Shown here in pieces: positions 53,712 through 64,000 of a stretch of 64,000 bases of DNA (position 1 is its first letter; each line of letters starts with the position of its first letter). Below the pieces are notes generated by a model. That model did not search any database. It was not told the origin of the DNA and was given only the letters and a program-made list of their open reading frames with translations. The DNA is taken from NCBI GenBank assembly GCA_036381895.1, contig DASVBY010000028.1, forward strand, positions 1-64,000, given 5' to 3'. The translations under genes and the position numbers were made by a program. The stretch comes from JACQFZ01 sp036381895. Lineage in GTDB: Bacteria; Pseudomonadota; Gammaproteobacteria; Acidiferrobacterales; Sulfurifustaceae.

Positions 53712-54245
53712 ATGGCCGAGAGCATCACCATCGCCCGCCCCTACGCCGAGGCCGCGTTCGAGCTCGCGCGCGAGCAGAATCGGCTCGGGCCCTGGGAGCA
53801 GGCGCTCGAGCGGCTCGCGCACGTGGCGGCGGACCCGGAGGTGCAGCGCCTGCTCGGCAACCCGCGCGTGACGCCGGAGGATCTCGCGCGGCTTTTCATC
53901 GACGTGGCCGGCGGGCTGGACGAAGCGCAGCAGAACTTCGTGCGTACGCTGGTCGACAACGAACGGCTGGCGGTGCTGCCGGAGATCCACCGGCTCTACC
54001 TCGAGCTCAAGAACCGCCACGAGGGCATCCGCGAAGCGCATATCGTCTCGGCGTTCCCGCTCGACGACGCGGCGCTCGCGCGCCTCGTCGCGGAGCTCGA
54101 GCCGCGATTCAAGTGCCGGCTGCGGGCCACGGTGAGCGTGGATCCGGAGCTGATCGGCGGGGTCAAAATCTCCGTCGGCGACCAAGTGATCGACGCCTCG
54201 GTGCGCGGCAAGCTCGACGCGATGGCGACGGCGCTCAAGGCCTAA
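53712..54245 (+). CDS. atpH: ATP synthase F1 subunit delta
   Basis: A 177-residue subunit matching E. coli AtpH in length. It opens ITIARPYAEAAFELAREQN, contains FVRTLVDNERLAVLPEIHRL, and ends KISVGDQVIDASVRGKLDAM. It caps the F1 head and binds subunit b. Three bases separate it from atpF. Confidence 0.97.
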   Translation: MAESITIARPYAEAAFELAREQNRLGPWEQALERLAHVAADPEVQRLLGNPRVTPEDLARLFIDVAGGLDEAQQNFVRTLVDNERLAVLPEIHRLYLELKNRHEGIREAHIVSAFPLDDAALARLVAELEPRFKCRLRATVSVDPELIGGVKISVGDQVIDASVRGKLDAMATALKA

Positions 54246-54266
54246 TTCGCAGTTGAGGACTTACCC

Positions 54267-55808
54267 ATGGAACAACTGAGCCCTTCCGAAATCAGCGATC
54301 TGATCAAGAGCCGCATACAGCAGCTGCAGTTCGCGGCGCAGGCGCGCACCGAAGGCACGGTCGTGTCCCTCACCGACGGTATCGTACGCATCCACGGCCT
54401 GGCGGACGTGATGCAGGGCGAGATGCTCGAGTTTCCGAACAACACCTACGGCGTGGCGCTCAACCTCGAGCGCGACTCGGTGGGCGCGGTCGTCCTCGGG
54501 GACTACGAGCACATCACCGAGGGCGATACGGTGAAGTGCACCGGGCGCATCCTCGAGGTGCCGGTCGGACCCGAGCTCATCGGGCGCGTGGTCAATGCGC
54601 TCGGCCAGCCGATCGACGGCAAAGGCCCGATCAACGCGAAGCTCACCGACCCGATCGAGAAGATCGCCCCCGGCGTGATCTGGCGCAAGTCGGTGTCGGA
54701 GCCGGTACAGACCGGCCTCAAGTCGATCGACTCGATGGTGCCTATCGGCCGCGGCCAGCGCGAGCTCATCATCGGCGACCGCCAGACCGGAAAGACGGCC
54801 GTCGCGGTCGACACCATCATCAACCAGAAGGGCAAGGATCTCTTCTGCATCTACGTCGCCATCGGCCAGAAGGCGTCGACCATCAAGAACGTGATTCGCA
54901 AGCTTGAGGAAACGGGCGCGATGGCCTACACCATCGTAGTCGCCGCCTCGGCGTCCGAGTCGGCCGCGATGCAGTACATCGCGCCGTACGCCGGCTGCAC
55001 CATGGGCGAGTACTTCCGCGACCGGGGCCAGGACGCGCTCATCATCTACGACGACCTGACCAAGCAGGCGTGGGCGTACCGCCAGATCTCGCTGCTGCTG
55101 CGACGGCCGCCGGGCCGCGAGGCCTATCCGGGCGACGTGTTCTACCTGCACTCGCGCCTGCTCGAGCGCGCGGCGCGCGTCAACGAGGCGTACGTCGAGA
55201 AGTTCACCCAGGGCGCGGTCAAGGGCAAGACCGGCTCGCTCACGGCGCTGCCGGTGATCGAGACCCAGGCGGGCGACGTGACCGCGTTCGTGCCGACGAA
55301 CGTGATCTCGATCACCGACGGCCAGATCTTCCTCGAGACCGACCTCTTCAACGCCGGCATCCGCCCGGCGATCAACGCCGGCATCTCGGTGTCGCGCGTC
55401 GGCGGCGCGGCGCAGACGAAGGTGATCAAGAAGCTCGGCGGCGGCATTCGTCTGGCGCTCGCCCAGTACCGCGAGCTCGCGGCGTTCGCGCAGTTCGCCT
55501 CCGACCTCGACGAAGCGACGCGCAAGCAGCTCGAGCGCGGCCGCCGGGTGATGGAGCTGATGAAGCAGCCGCAGTACTCGCCGATGTCGGTCGCGGAGAT
55601 GGCGGTGTCGCTCTTCGCCGTGAACAACGGCTACCTCGACGACGTCGACGTGAAGCGGGTGCTCGCGTTCGAGTCGGCGCTGCAGCAGTACATGCGCCAG
55701 CGCTACGGTGCGCTGCTCGACCAGATCGAGTCCACCAAGGACCTCGACGCCGAGGGCGAGAAGGCGCTGCACGCGGCGGTGCAGGAGTTCAAGAAGACCT
55801 GGGTGTAA
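54267..55808 (+). CDS. atpA: ATP synthase F1 subunit alpha
   Basis: A 513-residue nucleotide-binding but non-catalytic F1 subunit, exactly the E. coli length. The P-loop is GDRQTGKTAVAVDTIINQKG. Also present are GIVRIHGLADVMQGEMLEF near the start, DDLTKQAWAYRQISLLLRRP and the signature PAINAGISVSRVGGAAQ. The gene lies 21 bp after atpH. Confidence 0.99.
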   Translation: MEQLSPSEISDLIKSRIQQLQFAAQARTEGTVVSLTDGIVRIHGLADVMQGEMLEFPNNTYGVALNLERDSVGAVVLGDYEHITEGDTVKCTGRILEVPVGPELIGRVVNALGQPIDGKGPINAKLTDPIEKIAPGVIWRKSVSEPVQTGLKSIDSMVPIGRGQRELIIGDRQTGKTAVAVDTIINQKGKDLFCIYVAIGQKASTIKNVIRKLEETGAMAYTIVVAASASESAAMQYIAPYAGCTMGEYFRDRGQDALIIYDDLTKQAWAYRQISLLLRRPPGREAYPGDVFYLHSRLLERAARVNEAYVEKFTQGAVKGKTGSLTALPVIETQAGDVTAFVPTNVISITDGQIFLETDLFNAGIRPAINAGISVSRVGGAAQTKVIKKLGGGIRLALAQYRELAAFAQFASDLDEATRKQLERGRRVMELMKQPQYSPMSVAEMAVSLFAVNNGYLDDVDVKRVLAFESALQQYMRQRYGALLDQIESTKDLDAEGEKALHAAVQEFKKTWV

Positions 55809-55880
55809 GCGACACCACAGGGGCCGCGGGACGCGCTTCGGCGGCGCCCCGCGGCCGTGCCGACGACTGACGGAAACGAC

Positions 55881-56747
55881 ATGGCGAGCAGCAAAGAGAT
55901 CCGCGGCAAGATCAAGAGCGTGCAGAACACGCGCAAGATCACCAAGGCGATGGAGATGGTCGCCGCCAGCAAGATGCGCAAGGCGCAGGAGCGCATGCGC
56001 ACCGCGCGCCCGTACGGCGAGAAGATCCGCGTGCTCGCGGCCAACCTTTCGCACGCCTACACCGAGTACCGGCACCCGTTCCTGGTGAAGAAGCCGAATC
56101 TGCAGCACGTCGGGCTCGTACTGATCACGACCGACAAAGGCCTGTGCGGCGCGCTCAACACCAACGTGCTGCGCCTCGCGCTCAACCAGATGAAGGAATG
56201 GCAGGCGAACGGAGTCAACGACATCCGCGTGAGCGCGATCGGCAACAAGGGCCTCGGCTTCATGCAGCGGCTGCGCGCCAACATCGTGTCGCAGGTCACC
56301 GGCCTCGGCGATACGCCGCGGCTCGAGAAGCTGATCGGCGCGATCAAGGTGATGCTCGACGCGTACCAGGCAGGCGAGCTCGACGCGGTGTATCTCACGT
56401 ACACGCGCTTCATCAACACTATGCGCCAGGAGCCGGTCATGGAGCAGTTGCTGCCGCTCACCGGCGAGCGCATGGGCGCGCCGAGCCACACCTGGGACTA
56501 CGTGTACGAGCCCGAGGCGCGCGTGGTGATCGACGAACTGCTGCGCCGCTACGTCGAGGCGCTGGTCTACCAGGCGCTCGCCGAGAACATGGCGTCGGAG
56601 CAGTCGGCGCGCATGGTCGCGATGAAGGCGGCGAGCGACAACGCGCAGAACGTGATCAACGAGCTGCAGCTCATCTACAACAAGACGCGCCAGGCGGCGA
56701 TCACCAAGGAGATCGCCGAAATCGTCGGTGGCGCGTCGGCGGTGTGA
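55881..56747 (+). CDS. atpG: ATP synthase F1 subunit gamma
   Basis: A 288-residue central stalk. N-terminal helix SSKEIRGKIKSVQNTRKITK and AMEMVAASKMRKAQERM, the Rossmann-like part with VLITTDKGLCGALNTNV, and the C-terminal helix SDNAQNVINELQLIYNKTRQ followed by AAITKEIAEIVGGASAV are all canonical. The ATG at 55881 gives the family length; an upstream in-frame start at 55857 would add eight residues. Confidence 0.99.
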   Translation: MASSKEIRGKIKSVQNTRKITKAMEMVAASKMRKAQERMRTARPYGEKIRVLAANLSHAYTEYRHPFLVKKPNLQHVGLVLITTDKGLCGALNTNVLRLALNQMKEWQANGVNDIRVSAIGNKGLGFMQRLRANIVSQVTGLGDTPRLEKLIGAIKVMLDAYQAGELDAVYLTYTRFINTMRQEPVMEQLLPLTGERMGAPSHTWDYVYEPEARVVIDELLRRYVEALVYQALAENMASEQSARMVAMKAASDNAQNVINELQLIYNKTRQAAITKEIAEIVGGASAV

Positions 56748-56786
56748 GCGGATTTGACTTTCAGTGGCGGTTTTGAGGACATAACG

Positions 56787-58166
<1,380 letters not shown>

Positions 58167-58244
58167 CGGGCGCGAGGAACGCGCGCCCGGCCACCGCCCG
58201 GCGCCCGGACCTCGCCTCCCTAACCTTCATACTTGGTTGCGAAC

Positions 58245-58667
58245 ATGGCCAATGCCGTACACGTCGACATTGTGAGCGCGGAGGAGTCGATCTTCTCGGG
58301 CGAGGCGGAGTTCATCGTCCTCCCGGGCGAGGGCGGCGAGCTCGGCATCCTGCCCGGGCACGTGCCGTTGCTCACCCGCATCCGGCCCGGCGCGGTGCGG
58401 CTGAAGCTGCCGGACCAGGAGGCCGAGGAGCTCGTTTTCGTCGCCGGCGGTCTGCTCGAAGTGCAGCCGAACCGTGTGACCGTACTCGCCGATACGGCGG
58501 TGCGCGGCAAGGACCTCGACGAGGCGAAGGCGAACGAGGCCCTCAAACGCGCCGAGGAGGCGCGGCGCAACGCCACGAGCCGGCAGGAAATCGCCACCGT
58601 CGAGGCGGAGCTCGCCACCATCGCTGCGCAGCTCGCCGCCATCCGCCGCCTGCGCCAGCGCAAATAG
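58245..58667 (+). CDS. atpC: ATP synthase F1 subunit epsilon
   Basis: A 140-residue subunit with the N-terminal beta sandwich (VDIVSAEESIFSGEAEFIVL, GELGILPGHVPLLTRIRPG) and a C-terminal two-helix part (NEALKRAEEARRNATSRQE) that can inhibit ATP hydrolysis. The ATG at 58245 matches the family start; a TTG at 58233 is in frame but adds only four residues. Last gene of the atp operon, 60 bp before glmU. Confidence 0.97.
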   Translation: MANAVHVDIVSAEESIFSGEAEFIVLPGEGGELGILPGHVPLLTRIRPGAVRLKLPDQEAEELVFVAGGLLEVQPNRVTVLADTAVRGKDLDEAKANEALKRAEEARRNATSRQEIATVEAELATIAAQLAAIRRLRQRK

Positions 58668-58727
58668 CCCCTTTCGCCGCCCCCGCTGTTACGCGGCACG
58701 CGCGCGGCTATCATTAGTCGCGCGCCC

Positions 58728-60113
58728 ATGGAAAATCTCGAAGTGATTATCCTCGCCGCGGGCCAGGGCAAGCGCATGCGCTCCGCCCTGCCCAAGGTGC
58801 TGCACCTGCTCGGCGGGCGACCCCTGCTCGCCCACGTGCTCGCCGCTGCCGAGGGCCTCACGCCGCGCGCGATCCACGTGGTCTACGGCCACGGCGGCGG
58901 GCAGGTGCGCGCCGCCTTCGACCAGGCGCGCGTGCGGTGGGTGGAGCAGACCGAGCAGCTCGGCACCGGCCACGCGGTACTGCAGGCCATCGGCGCCGTG
59001 GCCGATGACGCTGTCGTGCTCGTGCTCTACGGCGACGTCCCCCTGATCCGCGTCGAAACGCTGCAGGCGCTGCTCGCGAAGACCGAACCGTTCCGCGTGG
59101 GGTTGCTCACGGCCGAGGTCGCCGACCCGTCCGGGTACGGTCGGATCGTGCGCCACCGGCTCGGCCACGTCGAGCGCATCGTGGAGCAGAGGGACGCGAC
59201 GCCCGAAGAGGCGGCGATCCGCGAGATCAACACCGGCATCCTCGCCGCGCCCGCCGCGCTGCTGCGGCAATGGCTCGCGCGGCTGGAGAACCGCAATGCC
59301 CAGCGCGAGTATTACCTCACGGACGTGATCGCGATGGCCGCCGCCGAAGGGATCGAGATCGTCACGCGCCAGCCCCAGGCCGGCTGGGAAATACTCGGGG
59401 TCAACAGCAGGCGGGAGCTCGCGGAGCTCGAGCGGATTTACCAGCGGCAGCAGGCGGACGCGCTCCTCGAGCAGGGCGTCACCCTGCGCGATCCCGCGCG
59501 CTTCGACCTGCGCGGGGAAGTCCGCTGCGGGCGCGATGTCGTGATCGACGTGAACGTGGTGCTCGAGGGGCGGGTGAGCCTCGGCGACGGCGTCTACCTC
59601 GGACCCAACACCGTCATCCGCGATGCCGAGATCGGGGCGGACACGCAGATCCTGGCGAATTGCGTGATCGAGGAGGCCGAGATCGGCGCCGGGTGCCGCA
59701 TCGGGCCGTTCGCACGGCTGCGCCCCGGCAGCCGGCTCGCCGAGGACGTGCACGTCGGCAACTTCGTCGAGATCAAGCAGTCCGAAATCGGCGCCGGCAG
59801 CAAGGCCAACCATCTGGCCTACATCGGCGACACGACGATCGGCCGCGGAGCCAACGTCGGCGCGGGCACCATCACCTGCAACTACGACGGCGCCAACAAG
59901 CACCGCACGATCATCGGCGACGGCGCCTTCATCGGCTCGAACACCGCGCTGGTCGCGCCGGTGGCAGTCGGTGCCGGCGCCACGATCGGTGCGGGCTCGG
60001 TCATCACCCGGGACGTGCCGGCCGAGGAGCTCGCCGTCGCGCGGGGTGAGCAGCGCAACATCAAGGGCTGGAAGCGCCCCGGCAGGAAGGAAAAGGCCGG
60101 GGACCGCGGATGA
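58728..60113 (+). CDS. glmU: Bifunctional GlcN-1-P acetyltransferase / GlcNAc-1-P uridylyltransferase
   Basis: A 461-residue enzyme making UDP-GlcNAc for peptidoglycan and LPS. The N-terminal uridylyltransferase starts VIILAAGQGKRMRSALPKVL. The C-terminal left-handed beta helix shows hexapeptide repeats and the acetyltransferase motif GAGTITCNYDGANKHRTIIG with FIGSNTALVAPV. It follows atpC as in many gammaproteobacteria and precedes glmS, which supplies its substrate. Confidence 0.98.
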   Translation: MENLEVIILAAGQGKRMRSALPKVLHLLGGRPLLAHVLAAAEGLTPRAIHVVYGHGGGQVRAAFDQARVRWVEQTEQLGTGHAVLQAIGAVADDAVVLVLYGDVPLIRVETLQALLAKTEPFRVGLLTAEVADPSGYGRIVRHRLGHVERIVEQRDATPEEAAIREINTGILAAPAALLRQWLARLENRNAQREYYLTDVIAMAAAEGIEIVTRQPQAGWEILGVNSRRELAELERIYQRQQADALLEQGVTLRDPARFDLRGEVRCGRDVVIDVNVVLEGRVSLGDGVYLGPNTVIRDAEIGADTQILANCVIEEAEIGAGCRIGPFARLRPGSRLAEDVHVGNFVEIKQSEIGAGSKANHLAYIGDTTIGRGANVGAGTITCNYDGANKHRTIIGDGAFIGSNTALVAPVAVGAGATIGAGSVITRDVPAEELAVARGEQRNIKGWKRPGRKEKAGDRG

Positions 60114-60203
60114 AGCGGACAGAGCCGCTCGAACCGGGCGCGGCGCGCTTCCTACCGAGTTCATCGTGCGTAATGGGGTGCGGCTTCAGCGGAAGGAAGG
60201 CTC

Positions 60204-62030
60204 ATGTGCGGGATTGTCGGTGCGGTAGCGCAGCGTAACGTCGTTCCGATCCTCATCGAGGGCTTGAAGCGCCTCGAGTACCGCGGCTACGACTCGGCCG
60301 GTGTGGCGGTGCTGAACGGCGGCATCCGCCGCGTGCGCCGCGTCGGGCGCGTCTCGGAGATAGAGCTCGCGGTGCGCGCCGAGGACCTCAAAGGTGTGCT
60401 CGGGATAGGGCACACCCGCTGGGCCACCCACGGCGGCGTGACCGAGCCGAACGCGCACCCGCACGTCTCGTGCGACGAGATCGCGGTCGTACACAACGGC
60501 ATCATCGAGAACCACGACGCGCAGCGCGAACGGCTGCTCCGGCTCGGCTACCGCTTCGATTCGCAGACCGACACCGAGGTGATCGCCCACCTGGTGCACT
60601 ACTACTATTGCAAGACGGGCGATCTGCTCGCGGCGACACAGCAGGCGGTGCGCGAGCTGGTCGGCGCCTACGCGATCGCGGTGATGGCGCTCAAGCACGC
60701 CGACCGCATGGTCTGCGCGCGCGTCGGCTGTCCGCTGCTGATCGGTCTCGGCGACGGCGAGAACTTCGTCGCGTCCGACGTTTCAGCCGTGCTCGGCGCG
60801 ACGCGGCGCGTGATCTATCTCGAGGAGGGCGATGTCGCCGAGGTGCGGCGCGACGGCGTGCGCGTGTTCGATGCCGCCGGCCGCCCGGTCGAGCGCCAAG
60901 TGCACGTCTCCGACGTGTCTCTCGCCTCGCTCGAGCTCGGCCCCTACAGCCACTACATGCAGAAGGAGATCTACGAGCAGCCGAAAGCGCTCGCGGACAC
61001 CATCGAAACCGTGCTCGCCGAGGGCGTCTCGCCGCAGCTGTTCGGCCGCGACGCGGCCGAGGTGTTCGAACGCGTCGACGGCGTCCAGGTTATTGCCTGC
61101 GGCACGAGTTTCTACGCCGGCTCAGTCGCCCGCTACTGGCTCGAGGCGATCGCGAAGCTGCCCTGCAACGTCGAGATCGCGAGCGAATACCGCTATCGCG
61201 ACGTGGTGGCGAACCCCAACTGCCTGGTCGTGACGATCTCGCAGTCGGGTGAGACGCTCGACACGCTGGAGGCGCTGAAGCGCGCGAAGCAGCTCGGCCA
61301 CGAGCTGACCCTTTCGATATGCAACGTGCGGGAAAGCGCCATCCCGCGCGCCTCCCGGCTCGTCTACTACACGCGCGCCGGTGCCGAGATTGGCGTCGCC
61401 TCGACCAAGGCGTTCACCACGCAGCTCGCCGCGCTGTTCGCGCTCACGCTCGTGCTCGCGAAGATCAAGGGCCGGCTCGCGCCCGAGGCGGAGGCGGCGT
61501 ATCTCGAAGCGCTGCGCTACGTCCCGGGGAGCGTGCAGCACGCCCTCAACCTCGAGCCGCAGATCCGCGTCTGGTCGGAGCGCTTCGCCTCGAAACAGCA
61601 CGCGCTGTTCCTCGGGCGCGGGATCCACTACCCGATCGCGCTCGAAGGTGCGCTCAAGCTGAAGGAAATCTCCTATATCCACGCCGAAGCGTATCCCGCA
61701 GGCGAGCTCAAGCACGGGCCGCTCGCGCTGGTCGATCGCAACATGCCGGTCGTGGTGATCGCGCCGAACGACGCGCTGCTCGAAAAGGTGAAGTCGAACA
61801 TGCAGGAAGTGCGCGCGCGCGGCGGCGAGCTCTACGTGTTCGCCGACCTCGACAGCCACTTCAGCGAGAGCGAAGGGGTGCACGTGATCCGCACGCCGCG
61901 GCACGCCGGGCTGCTCTCGCCCATCGTGCACACGATCCCCGTTCAGCTCCTCGCCTACAACACCGCGGTGGCGCGCGGGACCGACGTCGACAAGCCGCGC
62001 AACCTGGCGAAGTCGGTGACGGTGGAGTAG
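60204..62030 (+). CDS. glmS: Glutamine-fructose-6-phosphate aminotransferase
   Basis: A 608-residue enzyme (E. coli 609) that forms glucosamine-6-phosphate. The N-terminal nucleophile is Cys2 in MCGIVGAVAQRNVVPILIEG, followed by GHTRWATHGGVTEPNAHPH. Two SIS domains carry ACGTSFYAGSVARYWLEAIA and SQSGETLDTLEALKRAKQLG. The C-terminus ends PRNLAKSVTVE, canonical. No glmS ribozyme is seen in the 90-bp gap upstream, as expected outside Firmicutes. Confidence 0.98.
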   Translation: MCGIVGAVAQRNVVPILIEGLKRLEYRGYDSAGVAVLNGGIRRVRRVGRVSEIELAVRAEDLKGVLGIGHTRWATHGGVTEPNAHPHVSCDEIAVVHNGIIENHDAQRERLLRLGYRFDSQTDTEVIAHLVHYYYCKTGDLLAATQQAVRELVGAYAIAVMALKHADRMVCARVGCPLLIGLGDGENFVASDVSAVLGATRRVIYLEEGDVAEVRRDGVRVFDAAGRPVERQVHVSDVSLASLELGPYSHYMQKEIYEQPKALADTIETVLAEGVSPQLFGRDAAEVFERVDGVQVIACGTSFYAGSVARYWLEAIAKLPCNVEIASEYRYRDVVANPNCLVVTISQSGETLDTLEALKRAKQLGHELTLSICNVRESAIPRASRLVYYTRAGAEIGVASTKAFTTQLAALFALTLVLAKIKGRLAPEAEAAYLEALRYVPGSVQHALNLEPQIRVWSERFASKQHALFLGRGIHYPIALEGALKLKEISYIHAEAYPAGELKHGPLALVDRNMPVVVIAPNDALLEKVKSNMQEVRARGGELYVFADLDSHFSESEGVHVIRTPRHAGLLSPIVHTIPVQLLAYNTAVARGTDVDKPRNLAKSVTVE

Positions 62031-62247
62031 CCGACCCGGGCGCTACAGAGCGGTCGGCAAAGTCCACCTGCCTGCGTGGCCGCCTATCCGGGGGAAGCGG
62101 CCAACGTTTGTCGGCCTTGAATGACTCCGGCGACACGCTCCTGCAGTATGCTGCGCCTGCTGTCGGCGACTATCCGAAAGTTCCTTCAGAAGGACGCTCT
62201 CGCCCCCGAGGCGGTGTGAGGCTGTCGCGCGCGATCCCGAAGCAAGC

Positions 62248-62820
62248 TTGCCGATTCGTATTTCGCTTCTCGCTCTGTTGCTCGCTGTCGCCGCACTGGT
62301 CCTGGCGCCGGCTGACGAGTTCATCGACCTAGGCGACCTCCCGGGCGGCGGCTATTACAGCACTGCGACCGGCGTGAGCGCGGACGGGTCGGTCATCGTC
62401 GGATACAGCCAAAGCGTGAGCGGGCAAGAAGCGTTCCGGTGGACGCAGGCCGACGGGATGAAGTCGCTGGCCGAGCTTCTGACGGCCGCAGGCGTGGATC
62501 TGGCCGGCTGGACGCTGACCCGTGCGACGGGCGTCAGTGCCGACGGCTCGGTCATCGTCGGCGAGGCCAAGAGGGGCGGCGACACAGTGGCCTACGTCGC
62601 AAAGGTGAGTAGCAATTCCGGGCTGATCATGCCTGAAGAGCTGGCCGCGTCGCTGAACGCCCGAACAGCGCCCACCCAGCAGAGTCAGCGCGCGGTGACG
62701 ACCGGTTTGAGCCGGTTGTTGTTCGCCGCGAGCCCCGCCGTTCCGGCCGCGCCCGGCCGGACCGGCGACGCGTCCGAGCCGACCGCGAGCCTGATGGTCG
62801 GCATCTTCGCGGGGCTGTAA
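62248..62820 (+). CDS. Short exported HAF-repeat protein
   Basis: A 190-residue frame. A signal-like segment (ISLLALLLAVAALVLAPADE) is followed by two HAF-type repeats with GVSADGSVIVGYSQSVSGQE and GVSADGSVIVGEAKRGGDTV, each ending in a WTQADGMKSL-like strand. Such repeats usually build a beta propeller in front of an autotransporter domain. Here only two are present and the C-terminus is low in structure (RTAPTQQSQ, then PAVPAAPGRTG). The only available start is TTG at 62248. It may be a truncated relic of a longer gene. Function unknown. Confidence 0.55.
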   Translation: MPIRISLLALLLAVAALVLAPADEFIDLGDLPGGGYYSTATGVSADGSVIVGYSQSVSGQEAFRWTQADGMKSLAELLTAAGVDLAGWTLTRATGVSADGSVIVGEAKRGGDTVAYVAKVSSNSGLIMPEELAASLNARTAPTQQSQRAVTTGLSRLLFAASPAVPAAPGRTGDASEPTASLMVGIFAGL

Positions 62821-63019
62821 GCGGAACGTGTCTGGGTGCCTCGCGCGGATCTTGCGTCTTCATTTGACGAGGGACTGCGCCGTGGCCACCGCTCGCGAGA
62901 GTCACACACGCGCGTTGCTGAGCTGCAGGCAGGAATATCCGACAGGCTTAAACGGTCCGCTGCGACAAGCGCTGCCGCTACCTGCGCGAGGTCGCCGTTC
63001 GTCGAGTGACGGCGCCGTT

Positions 63020-63044
63020 CCGCTCCGTCACACGGACGGAGCGG
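63020..63044. terminator. Hairpin between convergent genes
   Basis: A perfect 10-bp stem, CCGCTCCGTC (63020-63029) with GACGGAGCGG (63035-63044), closes an ACACG loop. It lies 25 bases beyond the stop of the minus-strand DUF2382 gene and 200 bases after the HAF gene. There is no U-tract on either side, so the terminator call is tentative. The rest of the gap shows no gene. Confidence 0.4.
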
Positions 63045-63069
63045 ATAAGCGCCCTGCCGGGGCGTCCCT

Positions 63070-64000
63070 TCAGTGCCGCGCCCGCTCCCAACCCGAGCGC
63101 ACCGCGTCGCGGAACTGCTCCCACTGGCCGTAACCGCGCGCGGCCCATTCGCGCTCGACCTCCGGCTCGATCGTCGCCCACTCGGCCTTGCCGTAGCGGC
63201 CGCTCCGCGCGAGACGGTAGCCGTACTGGTATCCGGGCTCGACATCCTCGTACTTGAGGCCGGTATTGCCCGCATACTTGCTCTGCCAGTCGCGCTGGAA
63301 CTCGCCCGCGTAGCTCGCGAACTCCCGCTGCTCCTCGGCGCTCAGCGGCTCGACCTGCACCTGCGTTTCCCGGACCGTGTCCCTGATCTTCTGTTTGTGT
63401 TGGCGCGTCTCCTTGCCGACCGTGACCTCCTCCTTCACCCGCGCCCGCTTCTCGACCACCGGCTCCTCGCTGGTGGCGCGCACCTCGAACGATTCCTCTC
63501 TGAACGCCTGGTCGTCCTCGGCCACCGGACGGTCGACGCGTGCGCGCTCGACGTGCACGTTCTCCTCGCGCAGCGCCACTTCCTTCTCGACCGGGTGCTC
63601 GATGATCCGCGAGCGCACACGCACGCCGCCGCTGCCTGCTTCGCGTTTACCTACGCGCAGCTCTTCTTCCACCACCGGAATGCGGCGCTCGCCCGCTTCG
63701 GCCGCGCCCGGCTTCGCGGTCCCGGCCGCCTCGGGCCGCGTCCTCGCGGTCGTCACCGTCGTTGCGGCGCCGGGCGGCGTGGACGCGCCGGCCTCGGCTC
63801 CGCTGCCCGGCACGACGCCGGCACCGCCCATGCGCTCACCCCTGGCGCCGGATTCGCCGGTGGTGTCCGGGGCGATGCCCGCGCTCTCGAGCCGCTCCTC
63901 GATGTCTTGCGCACCGTTCGCGTCGATGATCTCGGCGGCGCGTTCGGCGCGTCCGTCCTCGACGTGAACGGTGACCAGCGCATCGGTCGGCCGCAGGCCT
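63070..64000 (-). CDS. DUF2382 (YsnF/AvaK) stress-response protein, N-terminus beyond the window
   Basis: The frame runs from the stop at 63070 to the right edge and continues outside; about 310 residues are visible. The edge part (VTVHVEDGRAERAAEIIDAN, GAQDIEERL) looks like the end of a general-stress 17M-like domain. An Ala/Gly/Thr-rich linker follows, then the DUF2382 domain: RRIPVVEEELRVGKRE, the repeated pattern EHPVEKEVALREENVHVERA and ARVKEEVTVGKETRQHKQKI. The C-terminus has YQYGYRLARSGRYGKAEW. An internal ATG at 63831 is not the likely start. The family is linked to stress; no precise function is known. Confidence 0.85.
   Translation of the reverse strand, partial: GLRPTDALVTVHVEDGRAERAAEIIDANGAQDIEERLESAGIAPDTTGESGARGERMGGAGVVPGSGAEAGASTPPGAATTVTTARTRPEAAGTAKPGAAEAGERRIPVVEEELRVGKREAGSGGVRVRSRIIEHPVEKEVALREENVHVERARVDRPVAEDDQAFREESFEVRATSEEPVVEKRARVKEEVTVGKETRQHKQKIRDTVRETQVQVEPLSAEEQREFASYAGEFQRDWQSKYAGNTGLKYEDVEPGYQYGYRLARSGRYGKAEWATIEPEVEREWAARGYGQWEQFRDAVRSGWERARH

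Noticed and set aside
60114..60203. glmS ribozyme
   Set aside because: The 90-bp gap upstream of glmS has none of the conserved core elements. The ribozyme is typical of Firmicutes.

Overview
The window is a high-G+C bacterial chromosome segment that spans the replication origin. The order gyrB-dnaN-oriC-like-dnaA / rpmH-rnpA-yidD-yidC-mnmE / mnmG-rsmG-parA-parB / atpIBEFHAGDC-glmU-glmS is the classic gammaproteobacterial origin layout. An SAH riboswitch before ahcY, a Kdo hydroxylase, a TonB2-type operon and Gram-negative lipoprotein and Tat signals agree with a Gammaproteobacterium. Lineage below class is not resolved from sequence alone; a deep-branching high-G+C group is my inference.

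Left accessory part (1-25.7 kb). Minus strand: a truncated ankyrin-repeat protein and a Tat-exported DUF1552 protein. Plus strand: a sirtuin, then a decayed stretch (2.75-4.55 kb) of small membrane-protein genes, two of them broken. Minus strand again: a four-gene operon of MmgE/PrpD-family enzyme, lipoprotein, ATPase and permease (a TauABC/SsuABC-like importer). Its ATPase has an N-terminal extension built from an 18-bp tandem repeat and REP-like units. Then come a Kdo hydroxylase, a family-9 glycosyltransferase and a DUF6152 protein. An APC permease follows, bracketed by two arrays of a GGGGTCAGAGCCC repeat, and then a KdpDE-like two-component pair without kdpFABC. The region closes with a nine-gene TonB2/TtpC-type operon, in which DUF3450, the TtpC-like channel and ExbD each occur twice, and a convergent sodium:solute symporter.

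Methyl-cycle block (25.9-32.2 kb). An uncharacterised HTH-plus-Rossmann protein, a divergent MTHFR paralogue, metK, an SAH riboswitch, ahcY and canonical metF lie head to tail. This is the activated methyl cycle, with two extra genes of unknown role. apaH and apaG follow.

Origin and core (33.4-62 kb). gyrB, dnaN and dnaA are on the minus strand, with no recF between dnaN and gyrB. DnaA boxes cluster between dnaN and dnaA. Two parS-like sites form a perfect hairpin between gyrB and dnaN, and parAB lie 13 kb away. On the plus strand are ribosome, RNase P and membrane-insertion genes and mnmE. A minus-strand MoxR-DUF58-transglutaminase triad is inserted before mnmG-rsmG-parAB. The complete F1Fo ATP synthase operon follows, behind a well-formed sigma70 promoter, and then glmU and glmS. 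The right end holds a short HAF-repeat protein and a partial DUF2382 stress protein.
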